From assembly GCA_004556205.1 (NCBI GenBank), contig SFIL01000030.1, positions 1 through 19,209 of the forward strand: 19,209 bases of DNA, given 5' to 3'. Under the pieces are notes generated by a model. It was given only the letters and a program-made list of their open reading frames with translations, searched no databases and was not told the DNA's origin. The stretch is from Clostridiales bacterium (GTDB taxonomy: Bacteria > Bacillota > Clostridia > Oscillospirales > Oscillospiraceae). The position numbers and the translations under genes are program-made. Below, one piece after another: positions 1 through 7,592 of this stretch (position 1 is the first letter of the stretch; every line of letters starts with the position of its first letter).

Positions 1-387
1 CCACTCGGGCTACGCCCTCCCTCCGTCAGCAAAACCGCCTTCCTAATCTCGCAACTCTTTCGCGTTTTTCCAGTCTCACATCATTGACAAATGAACAGGT
101 TTTGGGGCACAGGGAACCAAGGACGCATGCAACATTTTCAAGAAATCGATGCCGTTTGATGTTTCGGCTTCCAAATGCCGGGCGCTACCAACTGCGCGAT
201 ACCCCGATACATATTTTCAATCATGGTTTTATAAGCTGGTAAACCTGAATTGGACCGCTTTCCCGCGATCGGAGAACCTTCCAAAATCCGTATGAAACAA
301 GGCTTTGCGGCGGTTTTCCTTTTCAGCGAGTGCAAATCGGGGCTATGCCCCCAAGCTTCGCTGTATCCGAATGTTTTTATACATTTT
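1..387. other. Non-coding stretch, no gene seen
   Basis: I find no open reading frame here with a ribosome binding site or recognisable protein. The reading frames present are short, with compositions unlike the neighbouring genes. The only recognisable item is the tRNA-like stretch at 104-206. The area looks like decayed intergenic or formerly mobile DNA next to the repeat copy at 388-548. Confidence 0.5.
104..206 (-). other. Degenerate tRNA-like sequence, tRNA-Pro(UGG)-like 5' half
   Basis: On the minus strand, 206-182 reads like the first part of a tRNA: a CGGGGTA acceptor strand, then a D arm GCGC-AGTTGGTA-GCGC. An anticodon-like hairpin follows, CGGC/GCCG around ATTTGGAA, in which TGG is preceded by T and followed by A as in tRNA-Pro. 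The match then fails: the loop has 8 bases, no normal T arm is visible, and the only 3' acceptor partner (TGCCCC near 104-109) is too far away, giving about 103 nt. I read it as a decayed tRNA or tRNA-derived remnant, not a working gene. Chance resemblance is possible. Confidence 0.3.
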
Positions 388-548
388 GGAAACTCTGAAT
401 AAATCCGCAAGAGAGGTCTGCGAAAGATTCAGGCGCAAATAAAGATTAGAAAACAGCAGGAGCACTTTGTACATTTCAAGGTTTTTGAACCGATAAGCTG
501 AGGGAAAAGATCCGCTGAGCGCCACTGCTGATTGGCTCAGAAATTTCC
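388..548 (+). repeat. MITE-like dispersed repeat, copy A
   Basis: This is a 161-bp element with imperfect terminal inverted repeats: GGAAACTCTGAATAAATC at the left and, read inward from the right, GGAAATTTCTGAGCCAATC. It aligns over its whole length with the reverse complement of 4007-4166. The shared blocks include GAAAACNGCAGGA, CTTTGTRYATT and a GGAAAAGATCCGCTGAGCGCC run at 503-522. Its right third also matches 19025-19057. It encodes no protein, so if mobile it would need a transposase supplied elsewhere. No clear target-site duplication is visible. Confidence 0.75.
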
Positions 549-667
549 TTATGTCTGTCCCCAATACTATACACGACTGTTGGCAAAAATGCAAGTACAT
601 CAGCGCATTTTCATCGTTCACATTTTCATCTTATTACATTATTACGTTTTAATTTGATATACCCAAG

Positions 668-715
668 GAAAAACGATTGCAGGGCATCGCAAAATACGAT
701 GCCCTGCGCTTTTTA
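668..715. terminator. Bidirectional intrinsic terminator after iscR
   Basis: Perfect 11-bp arms, GCAGGGCATCG (679-689) and CGATGCCCTGC (697-707), enclose a 7-nt loop. On the minus strand the stem is followed by AATCGTTTTT, which would end the iscS-iscU-mnmA-iscR transcript about 40 nt after the iscR stop. A second T-run (711-715) follows on the plus strand, so it could work both ways. Confidence 0.85.
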
Positions 716-745
716 TTTCCTTACAACAAGCGCGCTTCAGTATTC

Positions 746-1156
746 TTATATCTCCCCTTCAGCAAGCTCTGCAAGGCTCACACTGTCGAGATAGTCGGTG
801 ATCATACGTTCGAGCTTGCTCCACATCGGTCGGGTGCGGCACTTCTCCGCGCGGTCGCACGGCCCTGCGCAGGACTCCAAACACGCGACGGGCGCAAGCG
901 TCCCTTCGGTCAGACGCAGAATGTCTCCGACGCGGTAGTCTTGCGGCGGACGGTTGAGACGGTAGCCGCCGCCCTTGCCGTGCTGTCCGTCTACAAGGGC
1001 GTTTTTAGAGAGCACAGCCATAATGCTCTCCAAATATTTCTGCGAGATTTCCTGCCGCTGCGCAATATCCCTGAGCGGAAGGTAGCTCCCGTCACCGTGC
1101 TCCGCAAGGTCAAGCATGACCCGCAAAGCATATCTTCCCTTAGACGATATCATCAT
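746..1156 (-). CDS. iscR: Rrf2-family Fe-S regulator, IscR-like
   Basis: The product is a 136-residue winged-helix repressor of the Rrf2 family. Residues 1-65 form the DNA-binding domain (SSKGRYALRVMLDLAEH at the start, KGGGYRLNRP in the wing). A cysteine-rich segment follows, with Cys at 92, 96, 100 and 106 (CLESCAGPC-DRAEKC). IscR proteins bind a [2Fe-2S] cluster through three Cys and a His; here four Cys are available in that region and the usual His is not evident. The start overlaps the mnmA stop by 4 bp (ATGA), so it is the last gene of the isc operon. It probably senses cluster supply and represses the promoter upstream of iscS. An ATG one codon downstream is an equally possible start. 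CymR-like sulfur regulators share the fold, but the Cys cluster and location favour IscR. Confidence 0.9.
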   Translation of the reverse strand: MMISSKGRYALRVMLDLAEHGDGSYLPLRDIAQRQEISQKYLESIMAVLSKNALVDGQHGKGGGYRLNRPPQDYRVGDILRLTEGTLAPVACLESCAGPCDRAEKCRTRPMWSKLERMITDYLDSVSLAELAEGEI

Positions 1157-2229
1157 AACGCATTTGCCTCCCTGATTGTGCCGCCGCCGAGGACGATGTC
1201 GCCGTCATACAACACCGCAGCTTGTCCCGCCGCTGCTGCACGCTGCGGCATATCAAACATAATTCGAGCTTGGTCATCACCCAACGGCTCAATCGCTGCC
1301 CACTGCTCCTGCCCGCGGTAGCGCGTTTTGACCTTACAGCGGAACATGCCGGTCGGCGTTTCCCCCGAGATCCAGCGAACATGGTCGATCATCAGCTCGC
1401 TCGTCAAAAGCTGCTCCTTCGTGCCAAGGATGACCGCGTTTCTTTCCGCGTCGAGGCGGCAAACATAGAGCGGCTGCGCCGCGCTGACGCCCAATCCCCT
1501 GCGCTGTCCGATTGTATAATGATGCAGACCGCGATGCATACCGAGAACACGCCCGTTCGTATCAAGAAATTCTCCTGACGGACACGGCGCACCGAGGTAA
1601 CGCTCTACCGCACCCGCACAGTCGCCGTCCGGTGCAAAGCAGATATCCTGACTGTCGTGTTTCTTCGCATTGGCGAAGCCGTTTTCGCGGGCGATTTCGC
1701 GCACCTCGGTTTTTCGAAGCGCTCCCAGCGGAAAACGGATACGCGCAAGCTGCGCCTGAGACAGATCGTAGAGAAAATAGGACTGATCCTTTGTCTCATC
1801 GACCGCTTTTTTCAGAACATAACGCCCACCGTCATGCTTGATTCGCGCATAATGACCCGTAACGATGCAGTCACAACCAAGCACCTCCGCGCGTTCGAGA
1901 AGCAATCCAAATTTGATATAGCGGTTGCAGTCGATGCAGGGATTCGGCGTCCGACCGCAGGCATAGCTCTCAGCAAATCTTGCGATCACCTTCTCACGAA
2001 ACGGCGCTTTGAAATTCAGCACATAATGCGGCATTCCCAAGCGGAACGCCACACTCCGCGCATCATCGGTATCGTCCTTTGAGCAGCAGGCAACGCCGCG
2101 CACCGCCGCAAGCTCTGGCGCTTCATAAAGGAGCATCGTACAGCCGATGCAGTCCGCGCCCTCGGCGAGCATCAGCTTCGCCGCTACGCTGCTGTCCACG
2201 CCGCCGCTCATGGCGATGAGCGCTTTCAT
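1153..2229 (-). CDS. mnmA: tRNA-specific 2-thiouridylase MnmA
   Basis: The product (358 residues) is the cytoplasmic enzyme that puts sulfur on U34 of tRNA-Lys, -Glu and -Gln, using ATP and sulfur passed on from a cysteine desulfurase. Visible features are the N-terminal PP-loop ATP-binding motif MSGGVDSS (7-14), the catalytic cysteine in GRTPNPCIDCN (Cys98), the partner cysteine in DSQDICF (Cys197) and the conserved HYTIGQRRGLG (237-247). Length is typical. The start overlaps the iscU stop by 4 bp and the end overlaps iscR, indicating translational coupling. Sitting downstream of iscS makes sense because IscS is the likely sulfur donor. No promoter of its own is visible. Confidence 0.97.
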   Translation of the reverse strand: MKALIAMSGGVDSSVAAKLMLAEGADCIGCTMLLYEAPELAAVRGVACCSKDDTDDARSVAFRLGMPHYVLNFKAPFREKVIARFAESYACGRTPNPCIDCNRYIKFGLLLERAEVLGCDCIVTGHYARIKHDGGRYVLKKAVDETKDQSYFLYDLSQAQLARIRFPLGALRKTEVREIARENGFANAKKHDSQDICFAPDGDCAGAVERYLGAPCPSGEFLDTNGRVLGMHRGLHHYTIGQRRGLGVSAAQPLYVCRLDAERNAVILGTKEQLLTSELMIDHVRWISGETPTGMFRCKVKTRYRGQEQWAAIEPLGDDQARIMFDMPQRAAAAGQAAVLYDGDIVLGGGTIREANAL

Positions 2230-2657
2230 CGTTCGCAGTGACCGCAGCTCTCGCAGTCGGGAAACTGCGTTTTATCATACGGAATGCCGTTTTTCTCGTA
2301 ATAATCCTGCAAAGCCGCCTTGATTGCCTCTTCTGCAAGGACGGAGCAGTGCAGCTTGTGTGCAGGCAGTCCGTCGAGCGCCTCGGCGACGGCCTTGTTT
2401 GTAAGCTGCATCGCCTCGCTGACCGGCTTGCCCTTGATCATCTCGGTTGCCATTGAACTGGAGGCAATCGCGCTGCCGCAGCCGAAGGTCTCAAACTTGA
2501 CATCCTCGATCATGTCGTTTTTAATTTTCAGATAGATCTTCATAATATCGCCGCATTTGGCGTTTCCGACCTCACCGATACCGTCGGCGTCTTCAATTAC
2601 GCCGACATTGCGCGGATTGCGGAAATGATCCATTACGGTGTCGCTGTAAAGTGCCAT
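2226..2657 (-). CDS. iscU: Fe-S cluster assembly scaffold IscU/NifU-type
   Basis: This 143-residue scaffold assembles [2Fe-2S] and [4Fe-4S] clusters from sulfur delivered by IscS. The three ligand cysteines are in NAKCGDIMK (Cys35, with Asp37), TFGCGSAIASSS (Cys60) and LPAHKLHCS (Cys104). The beginning, MALYSDTVMDHFRNPRNVG, is typical of the family. It ends in an extra cysteine-rich tail, CESCGHCER, with Cys at 135, 138 and 141, which the E. coli-type IscU lacks. The gene starts 10 bp after the iscS stop and overlaps mnmA. The LPAHKLHC motif marks it as U-type, not an A-type carrier or SufU. Confidence 0.96.
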   Translation of the reverse strand: MALYSDTVMDHFRNPRNVGVIEDADGIGEVGNAKCGDIMKIYLKIKNDMIEDVKFETFGCGSAIASSSMATEMIKGKPVSEAMQLTNKAVAEALDGLPAHKLHCSVLAEEAIKAALQDYYEKNGIPYDKTQFPDCESCGHCER

Positions 2658-2667
2658 AGTTATCTCC

Positions 2668-3858
2668 TTATTTCAAAATATACGCCCGTTTTCCGCTTTG
2701 CAGATCGCGCCAAACGGGGCTGAAGCCACGCAGATATTCGACAGTTTCCGTCACCGCACGGATGATCGTGTCAATCTCCTCTTCGGTATTCTCCTCGGAA
2801 AGTGTCAGTCGCAGAGAACCGTGTGCGACCTCATGAGGTCTGCCGATCGCGAGCAGAACATGGCTCGGATCGAGTGAGCCGGAGGTGCAGGCAGAGCCGG
2901 AGGAGGCACAGACCCCTTTATCGTCGAGCAGCAGGAGCAGGCTCTCACCCTCGATGCCCTCAAAGCAGAAGCTGACATTGCCGGCCAAGCGGTGCTCCCT
3001 GTCACCGTTGAGTGCGCCGTGCGGGATCTTGGACAGCCCCTCGATCAGACGGTCGCGGAGCGCGCGGACATATGCCGTATTCTTCTCCATATTTTCGCAG
3101 GCTTCCTTCAGCGCCGCCGCCATGGAAGCAATCGCAGGCACGTTTTCCGTACCGGCACGTTTTCCCCGCTCCTGCGCGCCGCCCTCAATCAGATTGGTCA
3201 AGGCAATGCCGCGCCTTGCGTAGAGCGCACCGATGCCCTTCGGGCCGTGGAACTTGTGGGCGGAGAGCGACAACAAGTCAATATTCTGCTTCACAACGTC
3301 AATCGGGAGATGCCCGACTGCCTGCACCGCATCGGTGTGGAACAGCACACCGTGTGCCCGACAGACCGCGCCGATCTCCGCGATCGGCTGGATTGTGCCG
3401 ATCTCATTGTTTGCATACATTACGGAGACGAGGCAGGTATCGGGACGAATCGCCTGCTCGACCTCCTCGGCAGAGATCAGGCCGTTTTCATGCACATCAA
3501 GCAGCGTTACCTCAAAGCCCTGCTTCTCCAAGCGCGCAAGCGTATGCAGCACGGCGTGATGCTCAAACGCCGTCGAAATGATGTGCTTTTTACCTTTTTT
3601 CGCGCCGAGCGTTGCGGCAGAAACAAGCGCCATATTATCCGCCTCACTGCCGCCCGAGGTAAAGGTCAGCTCGCGCGGTTCGCATCCGAGCTGCTCGGCA
3701 ACCGTCTGCCGCGCCGCAAAGAGCGCCTGCGCCGCCTCCTGCCCGATACTGTGAAGGCTTGAGGGATTTCCGTAAATGTCCGACAGGTACGGCAGCATGG
3801 CATCGATCGCCCTGCGGCTCATCCTTGTGGTCGCGGCATTATCCGCGTAGATTCGCAT
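2668..3858 (-). CDS. iscS: Cysteine desulfurase IscS/NifS
   Basis: A 396-residue PLP enzyme that takes sulfur from L-cysteine as a persulfide and delivers it to IscU and MnmA. The PLP lysine is in SLSAHKFHGPKG (Lys202) and the cofactor-stacking His is in STAFEHHA (His100/101). The persulfide cysteine is in the loop ASSGSACTSGS (Cys324), the long-loop class I arrangement of IscS/NifS and unlike SufS. The start ATG is preceded by GGGAGG at a 6-nt spacing. It is first in the operon iscS-iscU-mnmA-iscR and directly follows the promoter and operator-like dyad at 3887-3950. The C-terminus (ILK) runs to 10 bp before iscU. No damage is seen. Confidence 0.97.
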   Translation of the reverse strand: MRIYADNAATTRMSRRAIDAMLPYLSDIYGNPSSLHSIGQEAAQALFAARQTVAEQLGCEPRELTFTSGGSEADNMALVSAATLGAKKGKKHIISTAFEHHAVLHTLARLEKQGFEVTLLDVHENGLISAEEVEQAIRPDTCLVSVMYANNEIGTIQPIAEIGAVCRAHGVLFHTDAVQAVGHLPIDVVKQNIDLLSLSAHKFHGPKGIGALYARRGIALTNLIEGGAQERGKRAGTENVPAIASMAAALKEACENMEKNTAYVRALRDRLIEGLSKIPHGALNGDREHRLAGNVSFCFEGIEGESLLLLLDDKGVCASSGSACTSGSLDPSHVLLAIGRPHEVAHGSLRLTLSEENTEEEIDTIIRAVTETVEYLRGFSPVWRDLQSGKRAYILK

Positions 3859-3886
3859 AGTATTCCTCCCTTTTGAAGGTTTTTAT

Positions 3887-3950
3887 TTACCTATTGATTT
3901 GGTATGTTGCTTGAAGCATATCACGATTTACCTATAAAGTCAATAGGTAA
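3887..3950 (-). promoter_or_regulatory. isc operon promoter within a large dyad operator
   Basis: On the minus strand there is a -35 TTGACT (3938-3943), a 17-bp spacer and a -10 TATGCT (3915-3920), with a start expected near 3908. The 14-mer TTACCTATTGAYTT occurs twice in opposite orientations: on the plus strand at 3887-3900 and on the minus strand at 3937-3950, with one mismatch. The dyad axis falls inside the -10 box, and the upstream arm covers the -35. The upstream arm also belongs to a local inverted repeat ACCTAT-N7-ATAGGT (3930-3948). This is the layout of a repressor site. IscR from the same operon is the obvious candidate, by inference. Confidence 0.7.
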
Positions 3951-3962
3951 TTTCGTTTTTTC

Positions 3963-3988
3963 TTTCGGGAGTCCGTGGACTCCCGAAA
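3963..3988. repeat. Perfect palindromic hairpin between addA and iscS
   Basis: TTTCGGGAGTCC (3963-3974) and GGACTCCCGAAA (3977-3988) form a perfect 12-bp stem with a 2-nt centre. It lies where addA needs a terminator. On the addA (minus) strand, however, the stem is followed by an A-rich run, not a T-run, so it is not a textbook intrinsic terminator. It could still block read-through or be a small palindromic repeat. Confidence 0.6.
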
Positions 3989-4006
3989 TTCTCTCTTCGG
4001 TTATCA

Positions 4007-4166
4007 GGGAACCTCTGAACAAACCGGCGGCGGCGCTCAGCGGATCTTTTCCATAGCTATTTGGTTCGAAAACTTTGCAATACACAAAGTATTCCTGCGG
4101 TTTTCAAGCCTCAATTTGGCGCAAAATCTCTCGACGCCTGCTCTTGCTGTTGCATCCGTGTTTCCC
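4007..4166 (-). repeat. MITE-like dispersed repeat, copy B, inside the addA 3' end
   Basis: A 160-bp copy of the element at 388-548, in the opposite orientation. Its ends are GGGAACCTCTGAACAAAC (4007-4024) and, read inward from 4166, GGGAAACACGGATGCAAC; 12 of 18 positions agree between the two ends. The interior matches copy A at roughly 70 percent or better by eye, including the exactly shared GGAAAAGATCCGCTGAGCGCC block. The addA stop codon (4104-4106) lies within it. Flanks do not show a clear duplicated target. Confidence 0.75.
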
Positions 4167-7100
4167 TTGCAGTGGACGGGGGCTGTAGGCGTCGAGCTGA
4201 CCGCGGTAGTATTCGCCGCGCGTTGCTTCCTCCCCTGCCGTAACACGGTCGGATTTGAAATCAAGGATCGTCAAGCCGTCGCGCTCAACGATACAGCAAT
4301 CGGTCACGCCCTGCAGAAGCACCTGCTCCCCTGCAAGCTCCTGCCCGAGAAGCGACGCATCCTGCAACACGGAAAATTTGAATTCGCGCACGAGCTGCTT
4401 TGCAGAGAGCGCCCGTTTTCCGACATCGGAGCTGAAAAAGGCAAGCAGCTTTTCCGCCGACACCGCTTCCCCCTGCTGCTGCGTCAAGAATTTTTCCTCC
4501 ACAAGGCGTTCCAATTCCCGTACAATTCCCGCAAGCGTTGTGCAATTCTCATAACGGAGATACTGCATGGCAAGATGGATTGCCGTACCGCGTTCCGCCG
4601 CCGTCAGCGGACGTTTTCCAATCGAGAACTGCGGCTCCGTAAAGCGCGGTATCGGCATGTGCACCGTCTGCTCGGAAATCTCCTCGTCCAGCGTCCTGCC
4701 CTTGAGTTGTGTGGCGGTCAGCTTGCTCGGTGCCTCGGTCGCCGCCTTATGCGCATATTGCAGGAGCGCAGGCGCAAGCCACGGTGCCTCTGCGGACTGT
4801 GTCTGCGTCTGTTCGGCCTGCGCGTCCGAGAAGAAATCGCCTCCTGACTGATAGGTGATACGCCACGGATACTCCGACACGCTGCCGCATTCGGGATTTC
4901 CCGCAACGGCAAACAGTGCGCCCGCCTCCGTGCGCGTCAGCGCTGTCATCAACACCCAGTCGCCCATTCGCTGTGCGCTCTCCACCGTCGCCTGCGCGAG
5001 CGGAAGCGTAAGGCTTTGCGCGTATTTGCTCAGCACAGCTTCGAGCCTGCCGATGCAGTAGGTCATCACCAAACGGTATTTTGGGCGCGTCATCGCCACA
5101 TAGAGCAAACGCATTTCCTCGGAAAGATTCTCCCGCCGCAGACGGTCTGCGATCGCCTGCCGCGCGACAGTCGGATAAACAAGCCTGTGCTCCGCATCGT
5201 AGACGCTTGCGGCAATACCCAGCGCGGCGTCCGTCAGTACAGCTGCCTTTGCATCCTCCTGATTAAATTTTTTCCCCAAATCCGCAAGAAATACGACCGG
5301 AAATTCCAAACCTTTAGATTTATGTATGGTCATCAGGCGCACCGCATCGGGCGACGCCGCCGCTTCGGCAGCCATCCCCTTCTCCCGCAGTGCGTCCAAA
5401 TACCGCAGAAACGCGGCAAGGCCGTGCCGCCGTTCGTTTTCAAAACCGTCGGCAAGCGAGAAAAACGTCTCTAAATTGTCAATTCGCTGCGCACCGCCCT
5501 CCATCGCGCTGAAGATCGGACGCAAAAACAGTCGCTCGTCTAAGGTATCCAGCAGCTCGCGCAGCGTACTCGTCTGCGCAAAATCGCGCAATGCTGTAAG
5601 TGCGTCGAGGAAGTCCTCCGCCATCTGCGACTCGCATAGAGCGTCGTATATATCGCCGTTGCGCGCTTGTGCGCGAATGCGCGCCAAGGTATTCGCGCTG
5701 AAACCGAAGATCGGCGAGAGCAGAACCGTCAATAAGGGAATATCCTGATGCGGATTGTCAAGAACCTGCAAGAGCGCGGTCACGAGGCGAATCTCCTCCG
5801 TCTCAAAAATATTCTCACTGCCGCAGACACTTCGAATCCCATAGCGGCGCAAAGCCTGCATATAGATCTCCGCCTTTCCTGTGAGCGAGCGCATCAGGAT
5901 CGTGATGTCTCCCGCACGAATCGGGCGCAAACCCACGCCGTCGGGGATCGTTTCGCCTCGAAGCATCTCGGCAATGCGCCGCGCAACAAATTCCGCTTCG
6001 ATCTCCTCGCGCCGCACCTGCGGCTGCTTTGCCGCACTCTCTGCGTCGATGCAGTGCAGCTCCACCGCCGCGCTGTCCATCGGCGGCAGTTCCTTCGGAA
6101 GCGAGCGAAGTGCCTCTGCCTCGCCGTAACGAAGTCCGCCGACGCGTTCATTCATTGTCAAGCGGAACACATCGTTCGCCGCCTCCAAAATTTCGGGGCG
6201 TGAGCGGAAATTAACTGACAGCAGCACCTTGCGCGGCTCGCCATCCTTTGCTGCGGTATAATCCGCGAAATCGCAGTATTTGCGCAGAAAGATCGTCGGA
6301 TCGGCACGGCGGAAGCGATAAATGGACTGCTTGATATCCCCAACAAAGAAAAGATTTTCACCCTGCCTTGAAACGGCGTGGAAGATCGTATCCTGCACGG
6401 CGTTTGTATCCTGATACTCGTCAACCATAATCTCCGTATAGCGTTTGGAGATTTCGCGCGCGGCGGCGGTCGGCGCGCCCGAGCGGTCAGTCAGCAGGCG
6501 CAGCGTGTCATGCTCGAGGTCGTTAAAATCTAATACATGGCGGCGCAGCTTCAGCCTGCGGTACGCCTCGGAAAAGCGCTCCGTCAGGAGCAGCAGTCCG
6601 AGCAGGGCATCCGCACACGCGGAAAGATCCCGCAGCGCCTCCGCCGAGGGAACAGTGAAGCGCTTTAGGAGCTTTTTGGTGATCTCCTTTACCTGCTCGC
6701 GGAGCTTCTTCACCCGCGCCTGCAGCATGTCGTCCGTGCATTTTTTGACGGCCCTCAGCCGCGTAAAGTCCTGTGGGAACGACCGCACCTCCTCCCACGT
6801 CTGCACCTCCTGCAAACGCTGCAGCAGGTCGAGATCCTCCGCAAAATTCAACAGATACGGCGCAAGGCTCTCGTCCTGCGCGGCAAGGCGCCGCGCGTTT
6901 TCCAAAAGCTCCGCGCAGTTTTCCGCTCCGTCGCGAAGCTCCTGCAGCAGATATGCGCCCCAAACCGTCTGTCCGACATCCGAACAAGCGGAAAAATCCA
7001 GCGTCTCACGCAGTTCCTGCAAACGCGCCTGCGGATTGCAGGAGCATTGAAGCTCAGAATAGACCTTCAATATCACGTCGGGCAGTCCCGCGTCCGTTCT

Positions 7101-7592
7101 GCCCGCCCCGAGCATATCCAGCGCGGCGCGAAGCTGCGAATCATCCGAAACATAAGCCTCTTCTAAGGTTTCCTGCATCGCACGCTCACGCAGTGCCGCC
7201 GCCTCCTGCTCATCACAGGTGCGAAAGTCTGCGGGCAGGTCGATCTCGTGTGCATATTCCCGCAGCAGCGTGCCGCAAAAGGCGTGTACCGTCGAGATCT
7301 GCGCAAGATAGACGCGGTTCATCTGCTTTTGCAGATGGCGGTCGTTCGGGCATTCCGCAAGACGCTTGCTGAGCTGCTCGACCAGCTTCCCGCGCAACTC
7401 GGAGGCTGCCGCCTGTGTAAAGGTAATGAGCAGAAAGTCATCCAAATTTGCCTGCTCCTCCGTCACACGCCGGAACACGCGGTCAATAAGTACCATCGTC
7501 TTTCCCGAGCCTGCGGCTGCGGAAACAAGCAGCGCGCCGCCGCGATTCTCCACAACCGCCCGCTGTTGTGGGGTCAGCGTATATTCAGCCAT
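4104..7592 (-). CDS. addA: AddA helicase-nuclease subunit, C-terminus rewritten by a repeat
   Basis: The larger catalytic subunit of AddAB, which unwinds and trims double-strand ends for recombination. It is a UvrD-type helicase with a RecB-type nuclease at the end. From the ATG at 7592 it has 1162 residues. Helicase motifs seen are Walker A SAAAGSGKT (24-32), DEYQD (391-395), VGDIKQSIYRFRRADP (about 417-432), LMTIHKSKGLEFPVVF and LLYVAMTRPK. Nuclease residues are Asp1098, Asp1111 and Lys1113 (LDFKSD) and the QLDAY motif (1132-1136). The start overlaps addB by 8 bp. The frame is open further upstream, but that stretch overlaps addB and looks unlike AddA. The last 20 residues (from GKHGCN) are encoded by repeat copy B in place of the family's usual final segment. 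The catalytic set is intact, so activity is uncertain. Confidence 0.95.
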   Translation of the reverse strand: MAEYTLTPQQRAVVENRGGALLVSAAAGSGKTMVLIDRVFRRVTEEQANLDDFLLITFTQAAASELRGKLVEQLSKRLAECPNDRHLQKQMNRVYLAQISTVHAFCGTLLREYAHEIDLPADFRTCDEQEAAALRERAMQETLEEAYVSDDSQLRAALDMLGAGRTDAGLPDVILKVYSELQCSCNPQARLQELRETLDFSACSDVGQTVWGAYLLQELRDGAENCAELLENARRLAAQDESLAPYLLNFAEDLDLLQRLQEVQTWEEVRSFPQDFTRLRAVKKCTDDMLQARVKKLREQVKEITKKLLKRFTVPSAEALRDLSACADALLGLLLLTERFSEAYRRLKLRRHVLDFNDLEHDTLRLLTDRSGAPTAAAREISKRYTEIMVDEYQDTNAVQDTIFHAVSRQGENLFFVGDIKQSIYRFRRADPTIFLRKYCDFADYTAAKDGEPRKVLLSVNFRSRPEILEAANDVFRLTMNERVGGLRYGEAEALRSLPKELPPMDSAAVELHCIDAESAAKQPQVRREEIEAEFVARRIAEMLRGETIPDGVGLRPIRAGDITILMRSLTGKAEIYMQALRRYGIRSVCGSENIFETEEIRLVTALLQVLDNPHQDIPLLTVLLSPIFGFSANTLARIRAQARNGDIYDALCESQMAEDFLDALTALRDFAQTSTLRELLDTLDERLFLRPIFSAMEGGAQRIDNLETFFSLADGFENERRHGLAAFLRYLDALREKGMAAEAAASPDAVRLMTIHKSKGLEFPVVFLADLGKKFNQEDAKAAVLTDAALGIAASVYDAEHRLVYPTVARQAIADRLRRENLSEEMRLLYVAMTRPKYRLVMTYCIGRLEAVLSKYAQSLTLPLAQATVESAQRMGDWVLMTALTRTEAGALFAVAGNPECGSVSEYPWRITYQSGGDFFSDAQAEQTQTQSAEAPWLAPALLQYAHKAATEAPSKLTATQLKGRTLDEEISEQTVHMPIPRFTEPQFSIGKRPLTAAERGTAIHLAMQYLRYENCTTLAGIVRELERLVEEKFLTQQQGEAVSAEKLLAFFSSDVGKRALSAKQLVREFKFSVLQDASLLGQELAGEQVLLQGVTDCCIVERDGLTILDFKSDRVTAGEEATRGEYYRGQLDAYSPRPLQGKHGCNSKSRRREILRQIEA

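Noticed and set aside
138..621. Two overlapping minus-strand frames of 90 and 92 codons
   Set aside because: No ribosome sites, no recognisable protein, and they cross the tRNA-like stretch and repeat copy A.
3975..4847. Long plus-strand frame of 290 codons opposite addA
   Set aside because: It is a shadow of addA and repeat copy B; long antisense frames of this kind are common in GC-rich genes and no protein family is seen.
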